From NCBI GenBank assembly GCA_045107045.1, contig JBGCFR010000009.1, positions 32,058-96,057 on the forward strand: 64,000 nt of DNA. Direction: 5' to 3'. Origin of the DNA: Putridiphycobacter sp045107045. GTDB taxonomy: Bacteria > Bacteroidota > Bacteroidia > Flavobacteriales_D > Crocinitomicaceae. Under the pieces are notes generated by a model. That model was not told where the DNA came from. It worked only from the letters and a program-made list of their open reading frames with translations, and searched no databases. A program made the translations under genes and the position numbers. Positions 25,478-34,454 of the stretch are shown here, piece after piece; position 1 is the first letter of the stretch; each line of letters begins with the position of its first letter.

Positions 25478-27379
25478 TTAATATGCACGTTCATTATTCC
25501 CTTCAACATAATTAATGAAGGCCTTATTCACCACTTTATTTCCACCAGGTGTAGGATAATTGCCTGTAAAATACCAATCACCAGTGTGATTAGGACAAGC
25601 AATTCGAAGGTTTTCTACTGTTTGGAATACAATTCTTACATCCGACTTTACACTTTCAGGTTTAAGCATTTCAGCAATTTTCTGAGAAATATCATCATCC
25701 GAAAAACTAGCATACAGTTCCTTCACATAATTCTTAATTTGCTCTTTTGGCAAGTGTTCTTGGGACTTGCATTTATCGTAAACTTCCTGAATAACATTTT
25801 CCTTTCCGTTCTCTTTTAACAAGGCAATTGTAGCAGTAAAAGCAATAAAATCTCCCATTTTTGCCATATCAATACCATAGCAGTCAGGATAACGAATTTG
25901 CGGTGCGCTTGACAACACAACAATTCGTTTAGGGTTTAGTCGATCCAAAATCCTAAGAATACTTTTCTTCAACGTTGTGCCTCGAACTATAGAATCATCA
26001 ATTACCACAAGGTGATCACTATTCTCATTTACTGTTCCATATGTAATATCGTAAACATGCTCTACTAAATCATCTCTGCCATCATCTTGAGTAATAAACG
26101 TACGTAGTTTAGTATCTTTTATAGCGATTTTTTCAATACGTGTTCGACGATTTAAAACTTTTCTTAATTCCTCGTCTGATAATTTGTCAGCAGACTCTTT
26201 TAGCAAATCAAACTTAACCGTATTCTGATAATCTTCCAACCCTTTTATTAAACCATAAAAGGCCGTTTCAGCGGAATTTGGTATAAATGAAAAAACAGCA
26301 CTATCAACATCATTATCAATATGTTTCAACAACTGAGGCAACATCAATCTCCCAAGTTCTTTGCGCTCGTTATAAATATCTTTATCACCTGGGCGAGAAA
26401 AATAGATTCTTTCAAAAGAACATTGTGTTAGTTTTTCCGATTTATTAATTTCTATTTGCTGAATTTCTCCAGCTTTTTTTATGATTAGTGCATGACCAGG
26501 TTTAATTTCTTGAATTTTTTCAATTGGAACGTTAAATGCTGTTTGAATAACTGGTCGCTCAGAGGTAACTACACAAATTTCTTCATCTTCGTACCAAAAA
26601 GCTGGACGAATTCCGTTAGGATCACGCAATACAAAAGCATCACCATGTCCTATTAATCCAGCCATTACATAACCTCCATCCCAATCCTCAGATGATCGCT
26701 TTAATATATCTGGTACGCTTATTTGGTCTGCAATTAGATTGTAAATATCTCTATTAGAGTAACCAAGTGGCTTGTACTTTTGAAATAGTTCCGCATTTTC
26801 TTCATCTAAAAAATGACCAATCTTCTCCAAAACGGTTACAGTATCAGATTTTTCCTTAGGATGTTGACCAATTTTAAGTAACATCTTAAACATCTCATCA
26901 TTATTAGTTAGATTGAAATTTCCAGCTAATATTAATGACCGAGTCATCCAATTACTCTGCCTTAAAAATGGGTGACAACTTTCAATGCTATTTCTTCCAT
27001 AAGTACCATATCTTAAATGCCCTAGAAATAACTCACCAGTAAACCCAGCGTTTTCCTTTAAATAATTTACATTTTTCAAAAGAGTTGAATCCTGCTCTTC
27101 AATTTCTGTAAATCGCTCATTTACTGTTTTAAATATCTCTTGAATAGGTTTCTGAGCATTTGAACGTGTTCGGCTTATATAGCGCTCACCTGGTTCCATA
27201 TCCAACTTAATATTTGCTAATCCTGCACCATCTTGACCACGATTATGCTGCTTTTCCATTAAGAGATACATCTTGTTTAAACCGTAAAAGGCTGTACCAT
27301 ATTTATCAAGATAATATTGAAGGGGTTTTTTGAGTCTTAAAAGTGCTATTCCACACTCATGCTTTAATGGATCGCTCAT
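25478..27379 (-). CDS. Amidophosphoribosyltransferase-like (PurF-family) enzyme
   Basis: 633 residues, longer than ordinary PurF (about 470-510). The N-terminal glutamine amidotransferase part starts HECGIALLRL with Cys9 at the place of the nucleophile, then RGQDGAGLA and LFLGHLRYGTYGRNS. The phosphoribosyltransferase part has VVIDDSIVRGTT and a nearby SSAPQIRYPDCYGIDM. These fit the first step of purine synthesis (PRPP plus glutamine to phosphoribosylamine). Flavobacteria often carry a long PurF-like protein beside a normal purF; I could not tell whether this is the main enzyme or the paralogue, so no symbol is given. Divergent from rplM. Confidence 0.85.
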   Translation of the reverse strand: MSDPLKHECGIALLRLKKPLQYYLDKYGTAFYGLNKMYLLMEKQHNRGQDGAGLANIKLDMEPGERYISRTRSNAQKPIQEIFKTVNERFTEIEEQDSTLLKNVNYLKENAGFTGELFLGHLRYGTYGRNSIESCHPFLRQSNWMTRSLILAGNFNLTNNDEMFKMLLKIGQHPKEKSDTVTVLEKIGHFLDEENAELFQKYKPLGYSNRDIYNLIADQISVPDILKRSSEDWDGGYVMAGLIGHGDAFVLRDPNGIRPAFWYEDEEICVVTSERPVIQTAFNVPIEKIQEIKPGHALIIKKAGEIQQIEINKSEKLTQCSFERIYFSRPGDKDIYNERKELGRLMLPQLLKHIDNDVDSAVFSFIPNSAETAFYGLIKGLEDYQNTVKFDLLKESADKLSDEELRKVLNRRTRIEKIAIKDTKLRTFITQDDGRDDLVEHVYDITYGTVNENSDHLVVIDDSIVRGTTLKKSILRILDRLNPKRIVVLSSAPQIRYPDCYGIDMAKMGDFIAFTATIALLKENGKENVIQEVYDKCKSQEHLPKEQIKNYVKELYASFSDDDISQKIAEMLKPESVKSDVRIVFQTVENLRIACPNHTGDWYFTGNYPTPGGNKVVNKAFINYVEGNNERAY

Positions 27380-27409
27380 ATTTTTTGAAAGCCTAAAAAG
27401 TTATATTTG

Positions 27410-27442
27410 CAAAATTATATAAATACCTTAGTTGAGGAGCAA
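27410..27442 (-). promoter_or_regulatory. Candidate promoter of the PurF-family gene
   Basis: On the minus strand TTG (27440-27442) lies 22 bases before TAATTTTG (27410-27417), an exact TAnnTTTG. The leader would be about 27 bases. It lies back to back with the rplM promoter. Confidence 0.5.
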
Positions 27443-27473
27443 AAAAGAAAGAAATAATTTTTTTTCAATATTC

Positions 27474-27504
27474 TTTGTTAATAAATATGAAGTTCGTACA
27501 TTTG
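27474..27504 (+). promoter_or_regulatory. rplM operon promoter
   Basis: TTTG (27474-27477), 19 bases, then TACATTTG (27497-27504): the textbook Bacteroidota promoter. It lies inside the longest open frame of rplM, which shows that the true start is downstream at 27552. Confidence 0.75.
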
Positions 27505-27551
27505 CACCCCGAATTTGGGACAATTATATATTAACTAAAAAGATTAATATT

Positions 27552-28016
27552 GTGGATACATTAAGCTACAAAACAATTTCAGGCAATAAGGAAACCGCTA
27601 ACAAAAAGTGGTTGTTGGTTGATGCAGAGGGACAAACGCTAGGTAGACTTGCCAGTAAAGTAGCGTTTATGATTAGAGGAAAGCACAAAACGAATTTTAC
27701 ACCTCATGCTGACTGTGGCGATAACGTAATTGTTATCAATGCAGAAAAAGTTTCTCTAACGGGAAAAAAATGGGAGCAAAAAACGTATATCCGTCACACT
27801 GGATATCCAGGTGGTCAAAGATCACTTACTGCAAATGAATTAATGGCCAAAAGACCAATTAGAATGGTTGAAATGGCAGTAAAAGGAATGTTGCCAAAAA
27901 ATAAATTGGGAAGTGCCTTATACAAAAACCTTAAAGTGTATGCTGGTACTGAGCACGGACATGATGCTCAAACACCAGAAACAATCAATTTGGATTCAAT
28001 TTTAAACAAACAATAA
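27552..28016 (+). CDS. rplM: 50S ribosomal protein L13
   Basis: 154 residues from the GTG at 27552, giving MDTLSYKTISGNKETANKKW, the usual N-terminus in this phylum. The open frame extends upstream to 27432, but that part contains the promoter. Family marks: LVDAEGQTLGRLAS, LRGKHKTNFTPHADCGDNVIVINAEK (in parts), GYPGGQRSLTANELM, and VKGMLPKNKLGSALYKNLKVYAGTEH. Assembles early in the large subunit. One base separates its stop from rpsI. Confidence 0.97.
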   Translation: MDTLSYKTISGNKETANKKWLLVDAEGQTLGRLASKVAFMIRGKHKTNFTPHADCGDNVIVINAEKVSLTGKKWEQKTYIRHTGYPGGQRSLTANELMAKRPIRMVEMAVKGMLPKNKLGSALYKNLKVYAGTEHGHDAQTPETINLDSILNKQ

Positions 28017-28017
28017 G

Positions 28018-28404
28018 ATGAGTGTAATTAACACATTAGGAAGAAGGAAAACATCTGTTGCTAGAGTTTATCTTTCAGAAGGATCTGGGAAAATCACTGT
28101 TAATAAAAAAGATTTAGGTGTTTATTTTAAGACACCTATGCTTTTAGACAAAGTTAACCAACCATTTACGATTACTGAATTAACAGGAAAGTATGATGTA
28201 GTAGCTAACGTTGATGGTGGTGGTATCAATGGTCAAGCCGAAGCAATTCGATTAGGAATCTCAAAAGCATTAGTAGAAATTGATGCTGATTTGAAACCTG
28301 CTCTAAAAGCAGAAGGTTTAATGACTAGAGACCCAAGAATGGTTGAAAGAAAAAAACCAGGACAGAAAAAAGCGAGAAAGAAATTCCAATTCTCGAAACG
28401 TTAA
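28018..28404 (+). CDS. rpsI: 30S ribosomal protein S9
   Basis: 128 residues. LGRRKTSVARVYLSEGSGKI at the N-terminus and the basic C-terminal tail KKPGQKKARKKFQFSKR, which reaches the P-site tRNA, are typical. It follows rplM by one base in the same operon. Full family length, no oddities. Confidence 0.98.
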   Translation: MSVINTLGRRKTSVARVYLSEGSGKITVNKKDLGVYFKTPMLLDKVNQPFTITELTGKYDVVANVDGGGINGQAEAIRLGISKALVEIDADLKPALKAEGLMTRDPRMVERKKPGQKKARKKFQFSKR

Positions 28405-28547
28405 TATTCGACCTAAAACAATTGGTTTAGTATCTAAATGGTTAAGACTGCAATATTGTACTACTTAACTGTTGATTTTCACCAATAAATGCGCAAAGTG
28501 CGTATGAAAAATTAAAAAGAAAGTAAACAATTTAAAAAATTACAAAA
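28405..28547 (+). other. Possibly structured leader before rpsB
   Basis: 143 bases with several inverted repeats: CTAAA...TTTAG around CAATTG (28413-28430), GTTAAG (28441-28446) with CTTAAC (28464-28469), and a small GCGC-aaa-GTGC hairpin (about 28491-28501). Such structure before rpsB-tsf would fit autogenous control by S2, but this is inference only. No clear promoter box. Confidence 0.3.
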
Positions 28548-29354
28548 ATGGCAAGAGCAACATTCGACGAGCTTTTAGAAGCCGGAGTTCACTTCGGACA
28601 CTTAAAAAGAAAATGGAACCCATATATGTCTCCATATATCTTTGCAGAAAAAAGAGGTATCCACATTATAGACCTTAATAAAACCGTTGCACAACTTGAT
28701 TTAGCATGTGCAGCTTTAAAACAAATTGCAAAGTCTGGTAAAAAAATTCTTTTCGTAGCAACAAAAAAACAAGCAAAAGAAATAGTAGAAGCTAGAATTA
28801 AACCAACTAAAATGCCTTTCGTGGTTGAAAGATGGTCTGGTGGCATGTTAACTAACTTCGGAACAGTACGTAAAGCGATTCGTAAGATGACTTCTATTGA
28901 TAAAATGGGAGATGACGGTACTTTAAAAACATTGTCAAAAAGAGAACGTTTACAATTATCAAGAACTAGAGCAAAATTAGATAAGAATTACGGGACTATT
29001 GCTGACATGACAAGAATGCCATCAGCAGTATTTGTTGTAGATGTATTAAAAGAACAAATTGCAGTTAGAGAAGCTAACAAATTAAGCATTCCTACTTTTG
29101 CAATGGTTGATACTAATTCAGATCCAAGAAATATCGATTTCGTTATTCCTTCAAATGATGATGCAACAAAATCAATAGCTAAAATTATTGATATTGTGAC
29201 TGGTGCTATTATGGAAGGTTTAGCGGAAAGAAAAGATGCTAAGGACAAAACAAAAGAAGTAAAAGAAAAAGAAACTGCTGCAAAAGAAACAGTAGTAAAA
29301 GAAACAACTGAAGCACCAGCTGCTGAAGCTTCGAAAGAAGAAGTTGAAAAATAA
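28548..29354 (+). CDS. rpsB: 30S ribosomal protein S2
   Basis: 268 residues: the S2 core (about 1-228) with LLEAGVHFGHLKRKWNPYMSPYIF (in parts), FVATKKQAKEIV, ERWSGGMLTNFGTVRKAI and VDTNSDPRNIDFVIPSNDDA, then a charged tail rich in K, E and A (about 229-268, KEKETAAKETVVKETTEAPA). Such tails are common in this phylum and probably disordered. Followed after 18 bases by tsf. Confidence 0.97.
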   Translation: MARATFDELLEAGVHFGHLKRKWNPYMSPYIFAEKRGIHIIDLNKTVAQLDLACAALKQIAKSGKKILFVATKKQAKEIVEARIKPTKMPFVVERWSGGMLTNFGTVRKAIRKMTSIDKMGDDGTLKTLSKRERLQLSRTRAKLDKNYGTIADMTRMPSAVFVVDVLKEQIAVREANKLSIPTFAMVDTNSDPRNIDFVIPSNDDATKSIAKIIDIVTGAIMEGLAERKDAKDKTKEVKEKETAAKETVVKETTEAPAAEASKEEVEK

Positions 29355-29372
29355 TTTAAAATAAAAGAACAA

Positions 29373-30203
29373 ATGAAAATTACTGCATCTCAAGTAAACG
29401 ACTTAAGAAAAAAGACCGGTGCTGGCATGATGGATTGCAAAAAAGCACTTGTAGAAGCAGAAGGAGATATGGATGCTGCTGTAACTATCCTTAGAAAAAA
29501 GGGTCAGAAAGTAGCTGCTAAGAGAGGTGAAAACGAAACTGCTGAAGGTTTAGTAATTGCTAAAACTTTTGATAATGGTAATACTGGTATTATCTTATCA
29601 TTAAGCTGTGAAACAGATTTCGTTGCAAAAAATTCAGATTATTATGCTTTTGTTGAAAGCATTATTGATGTTGCTGCCAAAAACAAATCAAAATCTATTG
29701 ATGAATTAAATGCAGCTTCTTTTGATTCTAACATTACTGTTGCTGAAAAAATAACAGAACATGTTGGTGTTGTAGGAGAGAAATTAGTTTTATCTAATTA
29801 TTCATTATTAGCTGGTGAAGCTGTTGTTGCCTATAATCATCCTGGTAACCAAGTGGCCACTATGGTAACTTTAACTAAAGGTGGTGATGAAGCAATTGAC
29901 GCTGGTAAACAAGTTGCAATGCAAGTTGCGGCAATGGCACCATTAGCATTAAGCAAAGAGGGTATTGATGAAGCTACAATTCAAAATGAAATCGAAATTG
30001 GAAAAGAATTAGCAATTAAAGAGGGGAAACCTGCTGAAATGGCTGAGAAAATTGCAATGGGTAGATTAAATAAATTCTTTAAAGAAAATACTTTATTGAG
30101 CCAATCTTTTATTCGAGATAATAAAAAATCAATCGAGCAATTCCTAAAAGACACCGACAAGGACTTAACAGTTTCGGACTTTAAAAGATTTGCTTTAAAA
30201 TAA
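29373..30203 (+). CDS. tsf: Elongation factor Ts
   Basis: 276 residues. VNDLRKKTGAGMMDCKKALVEAEGD (in parts) at the N-terminus is the EF-Tu-binding UBA-like domain, and SCETDFVAKN is the family signature in the core. It recycles EF-Tu-GDP. Second gene of the rpsB-tsf pair, with a strong terminator directly after the stop. Confidence 0.97.
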   Translation: MKITASQVNDLRKKTGAGMMDCKKALVEAEGDMDAAVTILRKKGQKVAAKRGENETAEGLVIAKTFDNGNTGIILSLSCETDFVAKNSDYYAFVESIIDVAAKNKSKSIDELNAASFDSNITVAEKITEHVGVVGEKLVLSNYSLLAGEAVVAYNHPGNQVATMVTLTKGGDEAIDAGKQVAMQVAAMAPLALSKEGIDEATIQNEIEIGKELAIKEGKPAEMAEKIAMGRLNKFFKENTLLSQSFIRDNKKSIEQFLKDTDKDLTVSDFKRFALK

Positions 30204-30207
30204 TTTA

Positions 30208-30242
30208 TAAAAAAAGAGAAATTTAAATTTCTCTTTTTTTTT
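30208..30242 (+). terminator. Terminator after tsf
   Basis: A perfect 20-base palindrome (30215-30234, AGAGAAATTT with AAATTTCTCT) is flanked by an A-run before and a T-run after. It starts four bases after the tsf stop and separates tsf from pyrH. The A and T runs would also allow it to work in reverse. Confidence 0.75.
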
Positions 30243-30261
30243 GTTTTCAATTTACTACCAC

Positions 30262-30969
30262 ATGAAGTACAAAAGAGTTTTATTAAAATTAAGTGGAGAA
30301 TCTCTGATGGGCGATAAGCAATTTGGGATTGACAATAACCGTTTAGCTGAATACGCTTCAGAAATTAAAAACCTATATGGCAAAATAGAATTAGCTATTG
30401 TGATAGGTGGAGGAAATATATTTAGAGGTGTGCAGGCGGAAAAAGGTGGAATGGATAGAACGCAAGGTGATTATATGGGCATGCTTGCAACTATGATTAA
30501 TTCAATGGCACTTCAAGCTTCATTAGAAAAGGAAGAGATTAAAACACGACTGGTATCCGCTATTGAAATGAGAGAAATTGCAGAACCATTTATTAAAAGA
30601 CGAGCTACCCGACACTTAGAAAAAGGAAGAGTTGTCATTTTTGGTGCTGGTACAGGTAACCCTTATTTTACTACCGATTCAGCTGCAGCACTTAGAGCTA
30701 TTGAAATGCAAGCAGATGTTATTTTGAAAGGAACAAGAGTTGATGGAATTTATACCGCAGATCCAGAAAAAGATGCCAGCGCAACTAAGTATGATAATAT
30801 TACTTTTGATGAAGCATATAACAAAGGTCTAAGCATAATGGACATGACTGCATTCACTTTATGTAAAGAAAACAATGTACCAATTATTGTTTTTGACATG
30901 AATAAAAAAGGCAATTTAGAAAAAATTGTAAACGGCGAAAAAATTGGTACTTTAGTAGCCAATAAATAA
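30262..30969 (+). CDS. pyrH: Uridylate kinase
   Basis: 235 residues from the ATG at 30262 (MKYKRVLLKLSGESLMG). A TTG-started extension to 30241 would lie in the tsf terminator and is not used. Family marks: IVIGGGNIFRG, GDYMGMLATMINSMALQ, GAGTGNPYFTTDSAAALRAIE (in parts), and DGIYTADPEKD. Phosphorylates UMP to UDP; hexameric, controlled by GTP and UTP in relatives. Followed after 19 bases by frr, the usual order. Confidence 0.97.
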   Translation: MKYKRVLLKLSGESLMGDKQFGIDNNRLAEYASEIKNLYGKIELAIVIGGGNIFRGVQAEKGGMDRTQGDYMGMLATMINSMALQASLEKEEIKTRLVSAIEMREIAEPFIKRRATRHLEKGRVVIFGAGTGNPYFTTDSAAALRAIEMQADVILKGTRVDGIYTADPEKDASATKYDNITFDEAYNKGLSIMDMTAFTLCKENNVPIIVFDMNKKGNLEKIVNGEKIGTLVANK

Positions 30970-30988
30970 TCCTTTAATTTGAATTGTA

Positions 30989-31552
30989 ATGGAAGAAGAA
31001 ATTAATTTTATTTTTGATTCTCTAAAAGAAGCTAATAAAAACTCAATAGATCATTTAGTTGAAGAGCTAAGAAAAGTAAGAGCTGGTAAAGCTACACCTT
31101 CAATGTTAAGCAGCGTAGTGGTTGATTATTATGGATCTTTTGTTCCATTAAGTCAAGTAGCTAATGTTAATACCTTAGACGCAAGAACACTTTCTATTCA
31201 ACCTTGGGAAAAAGCAATGCTTGACGAAATAGCAAAAGGTGTAACGAATGCAAACCTAGGTTTAAACCCTCAAAGCAATGGCGAAATGATTATCATTAAT
31301 GTGCCAATGCTAACAGAAGAACGTAGAAAAGATTTGGCAAAAAAAGCAAGAGGTGAAGGTGAAAACGGGAAAATTAGCTTGCGAAATAATAGAAAAGATG
31401 CTATTGATGAAATTAAAAAACTAAAAGACAATGGCTTATCTGAAGATTTACAAAAAAATCTTGAAGATGATGTTCAAACGATCACCAAACAGTTTGGTGA
31501 ACAAATTGACGATTTGTGTGCTAAAAAAGAAGCAGACATCTTAACAGTCTAA
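30989..31552 (+). CDS. frr: Ribosome recycling factor
   Basis: 187 residues. LVEELRKVRAGKATPSML at the start of the triple-helix domain, LSIQPWEKAMLDEI in the beta domain, and VPMLTEERRKDLAKKARGEGE (in parts) are all typical. With EF-G it splits post-termination ribosomes. It lies 19 bases after pyrH and is closed by a terminator. Confidence 0.97.
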   Translation: MEEEINFIFDSLKEANKNSIDHLVEELRKVRAGKATPSMLSSVVVDYYGSFVPLSQVANVNTLDARTLSIQPWEKAMLDEIAKGVTNANLGLNPQSNGEMIIINVPMLTEERRKDLAKKARGEGENGKISLRNNRKDAIDEIKKLKDNGLSEDLQKNLEDDVQTITKQFGEQIDDLCAKKEADILTV

Positions 31553-31576
31553 ACGAATCAAATAAAAATTATTACT

Positions 31577-31608
31577 AAATCTGCCTTTTTAGGGCAGATT
31601 TTTTTTTC
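31577..31608 (+). terminator. Terminator after frr
   Basis: AAATCTGCC (31577-31585) pairs with GGCAGATTT (31593-31601), loop TTTTTAG, followed by a run of T. A canonical intrinsic terminator 25 bases after the frr stop. Confidence 0.85.
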
Positions 31609-31627
31609 AAAGAAAAGCGAATTGGTT

Positions 31628-32395
31628 ATGGGTGAAGATTTTAGAAAGAGGTCTGAAAATTTAGATAACGATATTATTTTTGGTGTTAGAGCAGTAATTG
31701 AAGCGGTTCGAGCTGGAAAAGAAATAAATAAAATAATGATTCAGCGAGGTATGCAAAAAACCTTGTTTAAGGAATTAAAAGAAGAATTGGCTAATAAAAC
31801 ATATAACCTTCAATTTGTTCCGATTCAAAAGTTAAATAAACTCACCCGTAAAAACCACCAAGGTGTAGTTGCATTTATTGCTCCTGTTCAATATCAAGAC
31901 ATTGAAAATATAACAACACGAATTTTCGAAGAAGGTCATGTACCGAACTTCCTAATTCTTGATAGAATAACTGATGTCAGAAACTTTGGTGCTATTGCAA
32001 GAACAGCGGAATGCACAGGGATAGACGCTATCGTTATCATTGAAAAAGGAGGTGTATTGGTAACTTCCGACGCTATTAAAACTTCGGCCGGTGCATTGAT
32101 GAGGATTCCTATTTGCAAAGCCAAGGATCTATCATCTGTTGTGCACTCCTTGAAAACGAGTGGTGTTCAGGTTATTGCTTTAACCGAAAAGACAAGTACA
32201 TTTATTCAAGATATTGAGTTAACCTTACCTACTGCCATCATTTTGGGATCGGAAGAAGATGGTATTTCTACTAAATTACTTGGGGAAGCTAGTCATAAAG
32301 CTAAAATTCCTATGCAGGGCGAAATTGAATCACTTAATGTAGCTGTGGCTGCTGGAATGATCATGTATGAGGCTCTGAGACAAAGATTGGGGTAA
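31628..32395 (+). CDS. rlmB: 23S rRNA (guanosine-2'-O)-methyltransferase RlmB-like
   Basis: 255 residues from the ATG at 31628. The N-terminal substrate-binding domain (about 15-85, IIFGVRAVIEAVRAGKEINK) is followed by the SpoU/TrmH knotted methyltransferase domain with LDRITDVRNFGAIARTAECTG (in parts), AIILGSEEDGIS and IESLNVAVAAGMIMYEALRQR (in parts). It methylates a ribose in 23S rRNA (G2251 in E. coli) using SAM. Follows the frr terminator, so it has its own promoter or relies on readthrough. Confidence 0.9.
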   Translation: MGEDFRKRSENLDNDIIFGVRAVIEAVRAGKEINKIMIQRGMQKTLFKELKEELANKTYNLQFVPIQKLNKLTRKNHQGVVAFIAPVQYQDIENITTRIFEEGHVPNFLILDRITDVRNFGAIARTAECTGIDAIVIIEKGGVLVTSDAIKTSAGALMRIPICKAKDLSSVVHSLKTSGVQVIALTEKTSTFIQDIELTLPTAIILGSEEDGISTKLLGEASHKAKIPMQGEIESLNVAVAAGMIMYEALRQRLG

Positions 32396-32472
32396 CGGAG
32401 CAAAAGTGAAGACTTTAAATTAACTTAAGTCTTCTTTTATGAAGCAGTTATTTTATCTATATTCGTTAAACT

Positions 32473-34368
32473 GTGAACAAAAAAACGAAGAACTTAGTAT
32501 TATTAATCATCCTTGTTGTAGGATATATATTAAGATTTTCAGCTTCTATTTTACATTCATACTCAAGCGACGAACTCAGTGCTATAATTCGACTCAACTT
32601 CTCATCTTTTGGTGACTTAATTGAACTGGGAGTTAAAACTGGCGACATGCATCCAGCAGGTGTTCAAGTGTTCATGAAACTCTGGTCACTATTATTTGGC
32701 ACATCTGAATTGGCAATGCGTTTGCCCTTCGTGATTTTAGGTACTTTATCAATTTATCTTATATTTTTAATTGGAAAACGATACTCAGAAAGAACAGGGT
32801 TGTTTTCAGCAGCAATATGGAGTACTCTTTTGTTTCCAGTAATTCAATCCGAACTGGCAAGGCCATATAGTCCTGGATTATTTTTTATCTTATTAAGCAC
32901 AGTGCTCATTTTTAACCTCATTTTTGATAACCTCACAAAATCTCAAAAATGGAGTACAGCACTTTGGCTAGGCTTAAGTATAAGTGCAACCATGTATACA
33001 CATTACTTTGCTTTTTTACTAATCGTTTTTATGTCCATTACGTCATTAATATGGATCAAAAAAGACAGGCTCCTCCCCTATCTATCTTCTGGAGTTATTG
33101 CTATTTTACTCTTTTTACCTCATTTAAAAATCACTATCTACCAAACCAGTATTGATGGTGGCTTGCAATGGTTAGCTCCTCCTGGAAAATTTTGGCTATT
33201 CGAATTTGTTTTTCACGCCTTTAATGCATCATGGATACTCATTCTTAGTTTTTCATTGGCAATTATTACCTCATTCTTTTTTAGAAAAAAATATATCAAA
33301 AGTCAATTATCTATCATACTAATTGTTTGGTTTTTTGGCATGTATATTTTAGCGTACTCGCTTTCACATACATTTACACCTATTCTAAAATTTCCAGTCA
33401 TGTTATTTTGTCTTCCATTCTTAATAGTATTAATTTCCACATTATTAAGACCCTTATTTAGCCAAAAAATAATACCACTGACTCTGGTCATAATTACACT
33501 TTTTTCAACAACAATTGAAAAAAAATTATGGGGTAACAAACATCACGAAGTATTTAAAGAATTAGTTGAAGTGATTAGAAATTGGGAACAAAAAATTGGA
33601 ATTGAAAACATTACCAATATAATGAACGTCAGTAATCCCAACTACCTAAACTATTATGCCAACCAAACTGGCCCTCCATTAATTTTTAAAAAGCATATTA
33701 TAGAATACGGTGATGCTGACACCTTAACACAACTCTTAACTAGTACTAAGACAGATTATTTGATTTTTGGATATTCTGGTAGACACACGCCTGTTCAATT
33801 TCTAAATCAATGTCTAAACCATTACCCCTACATAACTAGCAATTCCAGCTATACCAATAGTGCCGTTTTTCTACTGAGTAAGCAACAAAGAAATACAAAA
33901 GTTTCTTTTGACATACAGCAGAAAATTTCTTTTTTTGAAAATCAAGATTTCTGGAAATTCGACACTCATAAATTGGATTTAAAAAGACAAATTTATAGTG
34001 TAGATAGTACAAATCAGTACTATCCGCAATACAATTTAAAATTGAATAAATTATTAATTAGCAACGCGAGTTTTGTTAAGGTATCACTGGACGCTAATAT
34101 TACCCTATCAAATGAAATAACAATCGTCGCAATTCCCGAAAATAAATTTGGCGAACCTATAAACGATAATTACGGGAACCCAATTTGGATGGGCTTAGAT
34201 ATTGAAACAAGTTTAATGCAAGGTAAGTCAGGATCATTTGCTTTTTCTATTCCTGAAAACACGCCTATTGATGGCCATATTAAAATTTACATTTGGAATA
34301 GAAACAAGAGACCATTCATTATCAGAAAACTTGATATTGAAATCATTGAAAACATTTGGAATAATTAA
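32473..34368 (+). CDS. GT-C-type membrane glycosyltransferase
   Basis: 631 residues from a GTG start. About ten membrane helices fill 1-370; the first luminal loop has SYSSDELSAIIRL and MHPAGVQVFMKLWSLLFG, the acidic DE site and HP motif of PMT/ArnT-like (GT39/GT83) enzymes that use polyprenyl-linked sugars. The C-terminal 250 residues are soluble and periplasmic. It probably adds a sugar to an envelope lipid, polymer or protein; the acceptor is unknown. No partner genes for a sugar pathway are next to it. Confidence 0.82.
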   Translation: MNKKTKNLVLLIILVVGYILRFSASILHSYSSDELSAIIRLNFSSFGDLIELGVKTGDMHPAGVQVFMKLWSLLFGTSELAMRLPFVILGTLSIYLIFLIGKRYSERTGLFSAAIWSTLLFPVIQSELARPYSPGLFFILLSTVLIFNLIFDNLTKSQKWSTALWLGLSISATMYTHYFAFLLIVFMSITSLIWIKKDRLLPYLSSGVIAILLFLPHLKITIYQTSIDGGLQWLAPPGKFWLFEFVFHAFNASWILILSFSLAIITSFFFRKKYIKSQLSIILIVWFFGMYILAYSLSHTFTPILKFPVMLFCLPFLIVLISTLLRPLFSQKIIPLTLVIITLFSTTIEKKLWGNKHHEVFKELVEVIRNWEQKIGIENITNIMNVSNPNYLNYYANQTGPPLIFKKHIIEYGDADTLTQLLTSTKTDYLIFGYSGRHTPVQFLNQCLNHYPYITSNSSYTNSAVFLLSKQQRNTKVSFDIQQKISFFENQDFWKFDTHKLDLKRQIYSVDSTNQYYPQYNLKLNKLLISNASFVKVSLDANITLSNEITIVAIPENKFGEPINDNYGNPIWMGLDIETSLMQGKSGSFAFSIPENTPIDGHIKIYIWNRNKRPFIIRKLDIEIIENIWNN

Positions 34369-34454
34369 CAATATTCTAACAGTTCAAGAAGTACAATTAG
34401 TAAATAATTACCTAACTTTTCACTTTGTTATAAAAATAGTCAGATCATCTTTAA

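Noticed and set aside
28413..28430. CTAAA...TTTAG palindrome after rpsI as a terminator
   Set aside because: No T-run follows it, and the stem is weak; more likely part of the leader before rpsB.
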